Both the position numbers and the translations under genes were made by a program. From Candidatus Woesearchaeota archaeon (GTDB taxonomy: Archaea > Nanobdellota > Nanobdellia > Woesearchaeales > UBA11576), in the NCBI GenBank assembly GCA_030591125.1, contig JAUVBP010000033.1, positions 1 to 9,846 of the forward strand: a stretch of 9,846 bases of DNA, in the 5' to 3' direction. Below the pieces are notes generated by a model, which worked only from the letters and a program-made list of their open reading frames with translations, ran no database searches and was not told the DNA's origin. Shown one piece after another: positions 1 to 7,589 of the stretch (position 1 is the stretch's first letter; each line of letters begins with the position of its first letter).

Positions 1-3
1 ATC

Positions 4-9
4 GTGATC
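4..9 (+). promoter_or_regulatory. Ribosome binding site of the L31e gene
   Basis: GTGATC lies four bases before the ATG at 14. It matches the right-hand part of the archaeal Shine-Dalgarno consensus AGGAGGTGATC and supports the chosen start. The gene's promoter, if any, is upstream of the window. Confidence 0.6.
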
Positions 10-13
10 AATA

Positions 14-598
14 ATGGCCAACACAACAAGGACCTACACAATCCCGCTGCGAAGGGAATTCCTAAAATCTCCAAAGTATAGGAGAGCGAAGAAAGCGATT
101 AGCGCAGTGAGAGGATTCATGCAGAAACACATGAAGACAGAGAATATCCTTATCGGGCCAAAACTAAATCTCAAGATCTGGGAACACGGGATAAAGAACC
201 CTCCTGGCAAGGTCAAAGTGACTGTTGTCAAGGATGAAAAGGAAGATAATGTCCGTGTCGAGCTCTTTGGATTCGACTTCAAGAAGAAGGAGAAAAAAGA
301 GAAACAGGAAAAGCCTAAAGGACTTGCAGGCAAGCTCCAGGAAAAGCTCGGGCCTAAAGCAGAAGAAGCTCCAAAGGCACCAGTCACCACAAAGAAAGAC
401 ATCAAAGATAAGAAATTGACTGCTGCTCCGGCAGCAAAGCCTGAAGAGAATAAAGAAGTTCCTGCTGAAGTGAAGAATGAAGAAGCACCTAAAGTTGAGG
501 AGAAGAAAGAAGAGTCTCCAGCACCCAAGGTAGAGAAGAAAGCTGAAGAAGCTGCTCCTGAGAATAAGGAAGAGCCGAAACCAGCAGAGCAGAAGTAA
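14..598 (+). CDS. rpl31e: 50S ribosomal protein L31e (eL31) with a long charged C-terminal tail
   Basis: This is a large-subunit ribosomal protein of the archaeal/eukaryotic eL31 family, which binds near the peptide exit tunnel. Residues 1-90 form the recognisable core: an N-terminal TRTYTIPLR strand, a basic helix (KYRRAKKAISAVRGFMQKHMK), then ENILIGPKLNLKIWEHGIKNPP and the strand KVKVTVVKDE. Most family members end after about 80-95 residues, but here residues 91-194 continue as a low-complexity Lys/Glu/Ala/Pro tail with repeated EEAPK-like and EKKAEE-like units and no predicted fold. The tail starts very basic (KKKEKKEKQEKPK) and becomes mixed and acidic. The ATG is supported by an upstream GTGATC. 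The next gene follows 46 bases later on the same strand, so co-transcription is likely. The family call is firm; any function of the tail is unknown. Confidence 0.93.
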   Translation: MANTTRTYTIPLRREFLKSPKYRRAKKAISAVRGFMQKHMKTENILIGPKLNLKIWEHGIKNPPGKVKVTVVKDEKEDNVRVELFGFDFKKKEKKEKQEKPKGLAGKLQEKLGPKAEEAPKAPVTTKKDIKDKKLTAAPAAKPEENKEVPAEVKNEEAPKVEEKKEESPAPKVEKKAEEAAPENKEEPKPAEQK

Positions 599-631
599 TA
601 TCACAATATTTATTCTATATCTTATACTCAA

Positions 632-637
632 GAGGTG
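632..637 (+). promoter_or_regulatory. Strong ribosome binding site
   Basis: GAGGTG ends seven bases before the ATG at 645 and is a near-ideal archaeal Shine-Dalgarno sequence. It is the best evidence that the short gene downstream is translated. Confidence 0.75.
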
Positions 638-644
638 GCGTAAC

Positions 645-848
645 ATGAAAGACAAGCTTATTGAAGAACTGAGATTCTGTCTGGACTTATGGGAGAAACA
701 AGGCCATTGCGAGTTCGGCGGACACACCAACTGCAAAGAATGTGCAACACCTTACCTGCTCCTGAAACTCATCACAGGAGAAGTCCTCCATGGGAAGATG
801 GACCGTCTGACATTGGATGACTGGAAGAAAAAGGTTGATGATTTCTGA
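645..848 (+). CDS. Small Cys-rich protein, possibly zinc-binding (unknown family)
   Basis: This 67-residue protein is not one I recognise. It has an N-terminal amphipathic helix (KDKLIEELRFCLDLWEKQG), then a Cys/His cluster: C12, H21, C22, H27, C30 and C33, with C30-x2-C33 forming a CxxC knuckle. It continues with a hydrophobic stretch (PYLLLKLITGEVLHG) and a charged C-terminal helix. C22, H27, C30 and C33 could coordinate one zinc ion, but the spacing matches no zinc-ribbon family that I can name. There is no signal peptide or membrane segment, so it is probably cytosolic. The start is fixed by a strong GAGGTG. It sits 46 bases after the L31e gene on the same strand and is probably its operon partner. 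That position hints at a housekeeping or ribosome-linked role, which is inference only. Confidence 0.8.
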   Translation: MKDKLIEELRFCLDLWEKQGHCEFGGHTNCKECATPYLLLKLITGEVLHGKMDRLTLDDWKKKVDDF

Positions 849-879
849 TAAGAGAAACATTCTTGACTTAGGTTTTCAC

Positions 880-986
880 GCACCACCATCCTGCGCTCGC
901 CACACTTCTTTTACTAATACCTTTTGCTGAACTGCGATAGTGTCTACATTATCTTCTGTCAGCTCGCTAGGCAGGGAAGGTGGTGC
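880..986 (+). ncRNA. Candidate structured RNA (nested helices) between convergent genes
   Basis: The 160-base gap 849-1008 has no credible ORF but folds well. GCACCACC (880-887) pairs perfectly with GGTGGTGC (979-986). After an AT/GAA internal loop, CCTGC (890-894) pairs with GCAGG (971-975). Further in, GCTGA (926-930) pairs with TCAGC (959-963). After a 5x5 internal loop, GATAGTG (936-942) pairs with CATTATC (947-953) across a TCTA loop. The one non-Watson-Crick pair (940/949) is G-U on the plus strand but A-C on the minus strand, which mildly favours plus-strand transcription. No TATA box is obvious about 25 bases upstream, so it could instead be a processed 3' end of the L31e transcript or of the kinase transcript. 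It matches no RNA family I know. Confidence 0.4.
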
Positions 987-1008
987 TTAAATTAAAGAAT
1001 TAGAAATA
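987..1008 (-). terminator. Possible U-rich archaeal terminator of the kinase unit
   Basis: Just after the TGA of the large kinase gene, the minus-strand transcript would read a T-rich stretch including TTTCTAATTCTTTAATTT. Archaeal RNA polymerase commonly terminates at U-rich tracts without a preceding hairpin. The tract is interrupted by A and C residues, so this is a weak call. Confidence 0.3.
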
Positions 1009-4000
1009 TCAAGAATGCCCGTTCTCCTGCTTCTCTATCGTTGTAGAGAAGTCTTCAATCTTCTTCTCTATCTTCTTGGCAAGCCGGACATAGGTCTTGT
1101 TCTCAGGATCAAGCTGCATGAGAACGTCCTCGACATTTCTCAATGCCCTGTCGAAACGTTCCCGCACCTGGCGCTGCATGTCAGTATCCACCTTCAGGAA
1201 CTGCTTGCTCGCGAACATCTTGATCACGCTCTCGACACGCTTCTCTACATCCTCGATGATGTCGCTGTAACCTGAATGGTCAATCTTCCTTATTGTGGCG
1301 ATGCCGCCCGCCATCTTACCCAACTTCTGGCTCAGATAATCGCTGAACGCCTGCCTGAATCTCTCTCGACCCTCTTCAGATCCATTATAACGCTTGTATA
1401 GATCGGTGTATGCCTGCTCGTACTCCTCCGGCGATAGCGCATGGACCTTCTTGAGCGAGCTGAACATCCCCTGCGAGTTAGGTGTAGACCTTGGGAGACC
1501 AATCACCTCCCGCACTCTGGATAAAAATCTTCCAATCAAATTGCTCGAATGCCTGTTCACATAATCGATAAGGTCATCCTCAAATATCACATCTGTAATG
1601 TCCCTACGCTGTTCGGCAACACCACGGAACACATCATTCTCAGTCGTGCTCTTGTCAAGCTTATCTGAGACATACTTGGAGTCATTCCAGTCATCCTCGA
1701 TGCGCCTCTTAAGGTATTCTTTCGCCTGAGGAGAGTATGCTTTCTTCAGCACACCTTCCAATACAGATTCCATATCTTCTATGCTGGAGATGCCTCTCTT
1801 GAACAGGTATTCCTTTATGCCTTCCCTCAGTTTCTCAACAGACTTATAACGGTTCACAGAAGAAGGCATTGTCGCCTTACGACAGATCTCTGCAGCATCC
1901 TTGCTCATCGGTAGCTTCTTCTGGTCCATGTCCACCTTTGTTGGGTCACGACGGATGAATATCTCCTTCAGGACCATACCCATACCATATATGTCTGATC
2001 TACCATCTATCTCCTGATTGTGTATCTGCTCAGGAGATCGGTATTTCCTTGTCCCTGGAGTGACGTTGCTTTTTGCAGAACCATCCGCGTGGAAATCATC
2101 TTTTGTCGCGGCTACACCGAAGTCAGCAAGCAGAGCCCTGAAGCTCTTGTTCTGGATCATTATGTTACCAGGAGATATATCTCTATGAACAATCCCTTTG
2201 CTATGCGCCTCTTCAAGAGCGTAACATGCCCATTCCGCAGTGACCATCGCCTCTATCTCACTCAGTCCTTCCTCGACGAGATTATCCACATCACGCAGGT
2301 CAAGGCCATCTATCCTCTCGAAGACCATAACTCCCTCTGACGCACTGTAGTTCACAGGCTTTATGACATTGGCGCTCTGCAGCTGGAAACTGAGCACTGC
2401 CTCACTGGCGAACTTCTGCTTCAGGAAATCAATAGCCTCCTGAGACAGATCATCACTAGGCTTATGGTCACGGAGCTTCTTGAGCACGACAGGATAACCA
2501 AAATCGTGGAGCGTCGCTTCAAATACCTCAGCAGACCCTCCGACACTCATCTTACTGACACCTGTGTATACATGGTTGCCCACCCTGCATTCAGTAGCAC
2601 CCCCATTCTCAGATAATGCCCGGGTGTCAGAGATATCAGGCCCAGCACAATTGCCAGAGCCCATAGGAATAACCCCTTCTATATCTTCAAGACTATCAAT
2701 CTCCGCATTTACCTGCTTCAGATGTTCCCAATTTATACGTTTCCTGTAATCCTTGAAGTTAAAGTATGACCTTGAAGTTGATTTGCCTGATGCTTTAGCA
2801 AGATCTTTCTTAAAATCCTTGATAGAATAATCACTTCCTTCCACAACCTTATTGAATACCTTAGATATCATCTTGCGCATCCTTCTCGGAAGCGCCGACA
2901 TCCCTTCTACGTAAGATCTATCCATCAACTGCTTCATGATGGTGTCAGGCTCAGATGAGCTGAACGGTACATCACCAATAAGAAGAGAATAGAGCATGAC
3001 TACAGCAGATAAAATATCCTTGTTCCTTATCTCAGGGACAGAGAAACAGGAATGGACGTGCCTCTGTTCAGGATTATATCCTGTCAGCAATATATCATCC
3101 ACATCTTCTGACAGCAGTACATTCTCTAGCGTGAGTCCTCCATGCTCCACACCGTTCCTATGAAGTATGTTCAGAGAATCACACACCTTGTAGATTATAT
3201 CTACAGACTCCTTGAACGAAGGAGAATCTGCAGCAATAGCATCAGAAAGACTCAGGCGGGAAAATCTCACAGGACCATCCCTGGCACCCATTTTCTCTTC
3301 ATGATACTTAGTCTTATAGACCAGCACCTCACCATTCTTATTGCCAGTCTTCATGAAAGATCCAGTAGTTGTGTGAAGTATGTAACTGAAGTCATCACCA
3401 TACACAATATCCCTTACTGTCGATGTGCTATTCTCGCGCAATGCAAAAGTCTTGCGGGCCTTGAATGTGACATACTCATCTACAAGTTTCGGCAGCTGAT
3501 CAGCATGCGATATCATGATAGGCTCAAGATGCTCCTGGGCAATCATCTGAGATGTGTATCTTGCCAATACCTCTGTATATACTGAAGCCACAAAATCTAT
3601 ATCCAGCTTATCAGGAACTTCGCGACTGTCAAGCACACCAGATACTAATGACTTCATCCCTTCAATATCCATACCATCGGGAACAGATATCTTATCCTCA
3701 CCTACCAAGACAGGAATATCTGCCGCTATGTTGCTCTCACTGAATATCCTATCAAGATAATCCCTATTGAGCGCTGTGAGTATCTGGCTGGAACTCTCAG
3801 AATCAGACATCTCCTTATCTGCATAGCTCTTGATGACATCCTCAAACTTTGACAATAACGTCTTGGCATTGACCCAACGTTTCTCCATGCTGATCGCTTC
3901 AGTTATCGCACACACGTCACCAGTCACATCGCCAGATGTAAAACAATACCACTTCTCAACATATCCTGCGATAGCTTCCCTCAACCCTGCGTTCTGCTCA

Positions 4001-4944
4001 TCAAACATCGCGATCTTAGCATCATCAAAATCCTCAAGATCATCTCCGAGACGCAGGTCATTCACCATGTCATCCACAGGATCCTTGAACTCTCCTATCA
4101 GATCTGAAAGTGTCTCAATCTTCCGCTCCCTGTCCGAATCGGACAAGTCGTGCTCAACAAGCTCTTTCGCTCTCTTTATATCCTCAGATAATGCAGATGA
4201 GCCATACTCTTTCTTGTAAGACTCCACTGCCTTGCTGGTGGCAAGCCGAGCCTTTCCTCCTCTTGATGCCACACGGAATACAGAATCATATAAGTCTGTG
4301 AAAAGCTTGTGCTCATATGCGCGTTCCACAGCAGGCAACACTGCTGAACAGGCCACAGCACTTATCGACCCAAGAACATCACTATCAGAAGCGTCTTCAG
4401 CATACTGTCTGTTCATATCTGCTATCGACATCGCTATGACATCAATAGGATCAACTATACCCTCCTCAGAATTTGCCGCGAGATAAGCTTCGATAGACCC
4501 AGAATCAACCACCATATCAGGCTCAGACTGTCTCATCTCATCAACCATGCCAGAATAAGTAGGATTCCCCCTACAAGATGGACTTTCCTGCTCAATCACC
4601 GACTCAAGCGCCTCCTTGACAACAGGATCATCCGCGTTCTTCGCTGAACAGGATAACATGAGTCCAGCAAGCACTTTCGGAGATAGGTCCTTGAAGAATG
4701 CGTAACTCACCTCACGCTTAGGGAACACCTCTGCGACAAAAGGTGCTGCAATATCATCAGATACATTCCAGTAGCATTGCACAAGCCCTGGCTGCGTGGC
4801 AGATGGTTGCCTCAATACAGTACCTGCTTCTACAGTATCCTGATAGTCAGGTACAGAAGAATAATCATGAGAGTCCGAACTACTATTAAGACATCCTAAC
4901 AGGTGTGTCCTCAATTCGAAATCCGCTTGCGGTTGACTGTACAT
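1009..4944 (-). CDS. Large protein with tandem pseudokinase and Ser/Thr protein kinase domains
   Basis: The protein has 1311 residues with no signal peptide or membrane segment. Residues 1-~500 are an unrecognised, mostly helical, acidic region. Residues ~505-715 are kinase-like but degenerate: the HRD motif is HGG (601-603), DFG is TGY (621-623), and the VPE (636-638) and NKDILSAVVMLYSLL segments remain, which indicates a pseudokinase. Residues ~790-1050 are a complete Hanks-type kinase: glycine loop SVGGSAEVFEA (800-810), ATP-binding Lys822, helix-C Glu848, HRD 920-922 with Asn927, DFG 941-943, an activation segment ending TPGTRKYRSPE (962-972), Asp984 and Arg1032. Residues ~1060-1311 are helical, charged and possibly coiled coil. 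The ATG at 4944 is 18 bases after the stop of the preceding gene, so it is the last gene of a three-gene unit. The pseudokinase-kinase order resembles JAK or GCN2 in layout only. Kinase activity is well supported; the substrate is unknown. Confidence 0.9.
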   Translation of the reverse strand: MYSQPQADFELRTHLLGCLNSSSDSHDYSSVPDYQDTVEAGTVLRQPSATQPGLVQCYWNVSDDIAAPFVAEVFPKREVSYAFFKDLSPKVLAGLMLSCSAKNADDPVVKEALESVIEQESPSCRGNPTYSGMVDEMRQSEPDMVVDSGSIEAYLAANSEEGIVDPIDVIAMSIADMNRQYAEDASDSDVLGSISAVACSAVLPAVERAYEHKLFTDLYDSVFRVASRGGKARLATSKAVESYKKEYGSSALSEDIKRAKELVEHDLSDSDRERKIETLSDLIGEFKDPVDDMVNDLRLGDDLEDFDDAKIAMFDEQNAGLREAIAGYVEKWYCFTSGDVTGDVCAITEAISMEKRWVNAKTLLSKFEDVIKSYADKEMSDSESSSQILTALNRDYLDRIFSESNIAADIPVLVGEDKISVPDGMDIEGMKSLVSGVLDSREVPDKLDIDFVASVYTEVLARYTSQMIAQEHLEPIMISHADQLPKLVDEYVTFKARKTFALRENSTSTVRDIVYGDDFSYILHTTTGSFMKTGNKNGEVLVYKTKYHEEKMGARDGPVRFSRLSLSDAIAADSPSFKESVDIIYKVCDSLNILHRNGVEHGGLTLENVLLSEDVDDILLTGYNPEQRHVHSCFSVPEIRNKDILSAVVMLYSLLIGDVPFSSSEPDTIMKQLMDRSYVEGMSALPRRMRKMISKVFNKVVEGSDYSIKDFKKDLAKASGKSTSRSYFNFKDYRKRINWEHLKQVNAEIDSLEDIEGVIPMGSGNCAGPDISDTRALSENGGATECRVGNHVYTGVSKMSVGGSAEVFEATLHDFGYPVVLKKLRDHKPSDDLSQEAIDFLKQKFASEAVLSFQLQSANVIKPVNYSASEGVMVFERIDGLDLRDVDNLVEEGLSEIEAMVTAEWACYALEEAHSKGIVHRDISPGNIMIQNKSFRALLADFGVAATKDDFHADGSAKSNVTPGTRKYRSPEQIHNQEIDGRSDIYGMGMVLKEIFIRRDPTKVDMDQKKLPMSKDAAEICRKATMPSSVNRYKSVEKLREGIKEYLFKRGISSIEDMESVLEGVLKKAYSPQAKEYLKRRIEDDWNDSKYVSDKLDKSTTENDVFRGVAEQRRDITDVIFEDDLIDYVNRHSSNLIGRFLSRVREVIGLPRSTPNSQGMFSSLKKVHALSPEEYEQAYTDLYKRYNGSEEGRERFRQAFSDYLSQKLGKMAGGIATIRKIDHSGYSDIIEDVEKRVESVIKMFASKQFLKVDTDMQRQVRERFDRALRNVEDVLMQLDPENKTYVRLAKKIEKKIEDFSTTIEKQENGHS

Positions 4945-4962
4945 TTTCCAACAACATTTTCT

Positions 4963-6066
4963 CTATCTATACGGGAAGCAGAAGTCATCGACCCAGCTGA
5001 CCTTCGCACCGCTCTTCGCATAATTCTTATGTATCTTACGCACAGGGTTCAAGAATCCACTATCAAAAGCCACGACCGTTGAGAATAGGTCTTTCCCGTC
5101 ATCCAGCATGCCAAGCGCGACCCCTTTACCATCTTCAGTATCATCTATAGCTATCCCTGTCCTGTAACTCGGGACATCAAGCAGTCTTGAGATATAAGCA
5201 TCAACACCCAGTAGTATATCCTCTTCCCTGAAATCGCCGTGCAATATCCTCTTCTCAATGTCTGCCTGTTTCCTCGACGCTTTCTTCGGCTTCTTGATAT
5301 ACTGCTCAGAATAATGCTTGGATGCTGCAAGGTAATGTGCCGCATGGAATTCCACGTAAGGTTTCTCATCAGATAATGTGGTGTCAGTCATCATCCCCTT
5401 ATCATCAAGAGTGACCAATCTCAAGTCTTCAAAGACCTGCCTGTTCGTGTTCAAGAGGACATACTCTGCAACAGCCTTCTCTGCATCCCCGCCGAACTTC
5501 TCACATATCATTCTCGGGAAGTTAGGAGAATCCCTTGTATTATCAAAGAATATGTTCCTTGCCTTGAAAGGGAGTTTCTGACCCCATATCTCTGTCTGGA
5601 ACCTGAACTTAAGCATGAACTCATCAAAATCAGCAGAGCCGTCTATGATCTGCTGGAGGCTTCCCCTGTAATCCGCAATAGCATCCATCTCAAGGAATTC
5701 AGGTTCCCTTCCCTGGAGTTCAGCAGACCTCTTGAGGTCGATGTAATGATCCCCTGCACGAGGGTCGGTGAACGGCTCTCTCCTGCCGACGCAACGCATC
5801 AGCTGCTCAAAAGCATCCCTTGTTATGTCCTGGACATCCCCTCCACGGAGATTGTAGATACGGTTGATATGCTTATCAAAGAAATCTGCATCCGGAACAG
5901 GTACCATGATGACCTCTCCAAGCTGAAGTTCGGGAGTCCCTACAGGAGAATTGCCTAACGCGCGGTCAGCCTCGGCAAGACTCTTCAGAGCCTGCTCCCT
6001 CTGCTCGGTCATCTGCCGCTCATGTCGGCTTACGATCCTTAAATCCAAAAATCCTAGTCTTGCCAT
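4963..6066 (-). CDS. Protein of unknown family, middle gene of the kinase unit
   Basis: This 367-residue soluble protein is not one I recognise. It begins with a charged helical stretch containing RHERQMTEQREQALKSLAEAD, followed by a Pro/Val strand region (QLGEVIMVPVPDADFF). The middle is rich in aromatic and acidic residues (EFDEFMLKFRFQTEIWGQK-like). A strongly basic patch, KKPKKASRKQADIEKR, lies at about residues 257-272, and the end has a beta-rich look (GIAIDDTEDGKGVALGMLDDG). There are no membrane segments, Cys clusters or nucleotide-binding motifs. I chose the ATG at 6066 because GAGAGATG lies five bases upstream; an in-frame TTG at 6081 would add five residues but lacks such a site. 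It lies 36 bases after one kinase-fold gene and 18 before the next, so a shared pathway with them is likely. Substrate, scaffold or effector are all possible. Confidence 0.85.
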   Translation of the reverse strand: MARLGFLDLRIVSRHERQMTEQREQALKSLAEADRALGNSPVGTPELQLGEVIMVPVPDADFFDKHINRIYNLRGGDVQDITRDAFEQLMRCVGRREPFTDPRAGDHYIDLKRSAELQGREPEFLEMDAIADYRGSLQQIIDGSADFDEFMLKFRFQTEIWGQKLPFKARNIFFDNTRDSPNFPRMICEKFGGDAEKAVAEYVLLNTNRQVFEDLRLVTLDDKGMMTDTTLSDEKPYVEFHAAHYLAASKHYSEQYIKKPKKASRKQADIEKRILHGDFREEDILLGVDAYISRLLDVPSYRTGIAIDDTEDGKGVALGMLDDGKDLFSTVVAFDSGFLNPVRKIHKNYAKSGAKVSWVDDFCFPYR

Positions 6067-6102
6067 TTTAACATCTCTCAATCATCATATATATCAATAA
6101 TA

Positions 6103-7482
6103 TCATGGGCCGAACAGCTTGAGTACGACCTGGCTGCGCACATAGTCTGCATGTCTTTCAGAGTATACCTGATTCTCATCCAGGAGTGCGAACAGAGGTT
6201 TCTGCTCTGCAAACCCTTTGAGCTCCTCGTCGAGCCTTGCCAAAGCATGATATACACCACCCCTGACCTCGACATGATTGAGCCTATCTGCAGGCATCTG
6301 CTTCAGCGAATCATCAACCGTCCTACGCAAGTCTATTTTGTCCTTACCTTTTGATGTCCAGGTCTTCTTGTCGACAAACTTTGAAATAGGCCTGTACGCA
6401 TTCTCTTCCACCTGCCTCAATACATCTGCTTTATCATAAAGGTTCACTAAAGGGCTCTCCTCATCAGGCGCTGCCATCAGTTCCCACAGGTCAATACCTG
6501 CAGTCTGACCATCACTGACTCCTTCCAGTTTCTTCGGGTCTGTGTTTGTCTGTTCCCAGGAAAGATATCTCGGCTCATCAGGGACCATCTCAATAGTGGT
6601 CGCTTCGTGCCTGAGCCTCTTAGGCTCTACTTTAGGGAATAATCTTGCAATAGTAAAATCATAAAGCACCATGCGCCCATATCTTGATACAAGGAATGCT
6701 GAAGGATCCGGTCCCCTGTGCACCATCTTCTCCCGGTGCGTATTACGATACGGAGCGACATCCTCTTTGTCATTATGCATCATCCTCAAAGAAGATGCTA
6801 TCGGTTGTGCGAGCGCAACCACTTCCTCAGGCGTGAATCTATATCTTTTCCCGAGTGCAGTATCCAGTATCTGCCTCAAGCTATAAGCGTCCCCAAGATA
6901 CTCCGTGGCTATACCGAAGATAGGCATCATATGACCACCTATCTTTGCAGGCACGACACCAACAGCATCTATTATGTGTGGACTGTCAAGTCTTGTGATA
7001 AGAGTACTCTCATTCTCAAACCTGTTGAGCAGCTTTCCCAATCCCTTCAGACTCATACCTGAACCCGCAAGGTTCGGCAGGATCATCTGTATCCTGTCTT
7101 TATCATTTTCTGGGTTCACTGCTGCAAGAGGTATGCTCAATGCACCCTTGCTTCCAAGAGTTTCCATCTTCTGAGGAAGATCATCCAACAGGGCGTAATC
7201 CCTGCGTTCCATGCCTATCCCAAAATTTGTCCGGGCAACCTGCTCATGCTTGAATATATCGCTGAACTTAAAATCATCAATGCCAAGCTCTTCCATCTGC
7301 TTGCCTTCAAAAAACCTTACTTTCTTTTCAAGAACGTCCTTCTTATCAGTCAGTCTTACAACAGGCCGTATATTTCCTTTGGAGAAATCTGCAGCTAGCT
7401 CTCGAGCCTTCTCATCCATCATAGATTGAGCCAAGCCTTTAGAAAAAAGACCTAACATACCCATATCGCTATCATCAGTCAT
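6103..7482 (-). CDS. Predicted pseudokinase, first gene of the kinase unit
   Basis: From the ATG at 7482 the protein has 459 residues. About 110 N-terminal residues are unrecognised, followed by a kinase-like domain at ~125-340. The helix-C segment RFENESTLITRLDSPHII keeps its Glu (158). The hinge resembles EYLGDAYSLRQIL. The catalytic loop is HRGPDPSAFLV (from 255) in place of HRDxKPxN, so both the catalytic Asp and the metal-binding Asn are lost. DFG reads DFT (275-277), and PRYLSWEQ stands for the P+1/APE segment. No convincing ATP-binding Lys is visible (QMILPN where VAIK is expected). By family knowledge it should be catalytically dead or very atypical. AAGGGG lies six bases before this ATG. 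An in-frame GTG at 7563 would add 27 residues, but that stretch contains a strong hairpin. No membrane segment is seen. It heads the three-gene unit. Confidence 0.85.
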   Translation of the reverse strand: MTDDSDMGMLGLFSKGLAQSMMDEKARELAADFSKGNIRPVVRLTDKKDVLEKKVRFFEGKQMEELGIDDFKFSDIFKHEQVARTNFGIGMERRDYALLDDLPQKMETLGSKGALSIPLAAVNPENDKDRIQMILPNLAGSGMSLKGLGKLLNRFENESTLITRLDSPHIIDAVGVVPAKIGGHMMPIFGIATEYLGDAYSLRQILDTALGKRYRFTPEEVVALAQPIASSLRMMHNDKEDVAPYRNTHREKMVHRGPDPSAFLVSRYGRMVLYDFTIARLFPKVEPKRLRHEATTIEMVPDEPRYLSWEQTNTDPKKLEGVSDGQTAGIDLWELMAAPDEESPLVNLYDKADVLRQVEENAYRPISKFVDKKTWTSKGKDKIDLRRTVDDSLKQMPADRLNHVEVRGGVYHALARLDEELKGFAEQKPLFALLDENQVYSERHADYVRSQVVLKLFGP

Positions 7483-7488
7483 AGATAT

Positions 7489-7494
7489 CCCCTT
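7489..7494 (-). promoter_or_regulatory. Ribosome binding site deciding the pseudokinase start
   Basis: On the minus strand AAGGGG ends six bases before the ATG at 7482. This favours that ATG over the in-frame GTG at 7563, which has no such site and lies about three bases from the predicted transcription start. Confidence 0.55.
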
Positions 7495-7509
7495 GCTATT
7501 GAATTGAAT

Positions 7510-7543
7510 CAGACACTTCACACAAGTAATCTGTGAAGTCCTG
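7510..7543 (-). promoter_or_regulatory. Leader hairpin / dyad in the 5' untranslated region of the kinase unit
   Basis: ACTTCACA (7515-7522) and TGTGAAGT (7532-7539) form a perfect 8-base inverted repeat around a 9-base centre. On the minus-strand RNA the stem extends to 12 pairs: CAGG...ACTTCACA against TGTGAAGT...GTCTG, with one G-U and one bulged G, closing the loop GATTACTTG. It lies between the predicted transcription start (~7566) and the chosen ATG. It could act as an RNA structure controlling translation, or as a DNA operator just downstream of the promoter. Confidence 0.5.
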
Positions 7544-7589
7544 TCGCCCCCTGTATTAAACACTCAACATACCTAGAACCTGACCGACA

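Noticed and set aside
609..620. TATA-like TTTATTCTATAT before the small Cys-rich gene
   Set aside because: A start 24 bases downstream would fall beyond the ribosome binding site at 632-637, so read-through from the L31e gene is more likely.
34..736. Long open frames opposite the L31e gene (164 and 190 codons)
   Set aside because: They are Ser/Phe/Leu-rich mirror images of the Lys/Glu-rich tail and have no domain signature or ribosome binding site.
880..986. A tRNA, suggested by the 7-8 base terminal stem GCACCACC/GGTGGTGC
   Set aside because: Neither strand shows a T arm with a TTCRA loop next to the 3' stem, nor a D arm at the proper place.
880..986. Box C/D guide RNA or classical Rho-independent terminator
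   Set aside because: A CTGA is present at 927-930 but no C box follows it within the stem, and neither strand has a T-run directly after the outer stem.
6081..6092. TATA-like ATATATGAT stretch between the first and second kinase-unit genes
   Set aside because: Usual spacing would put the transcript start inside or past the ATG at 6066, so an internal promoter is unlikely.
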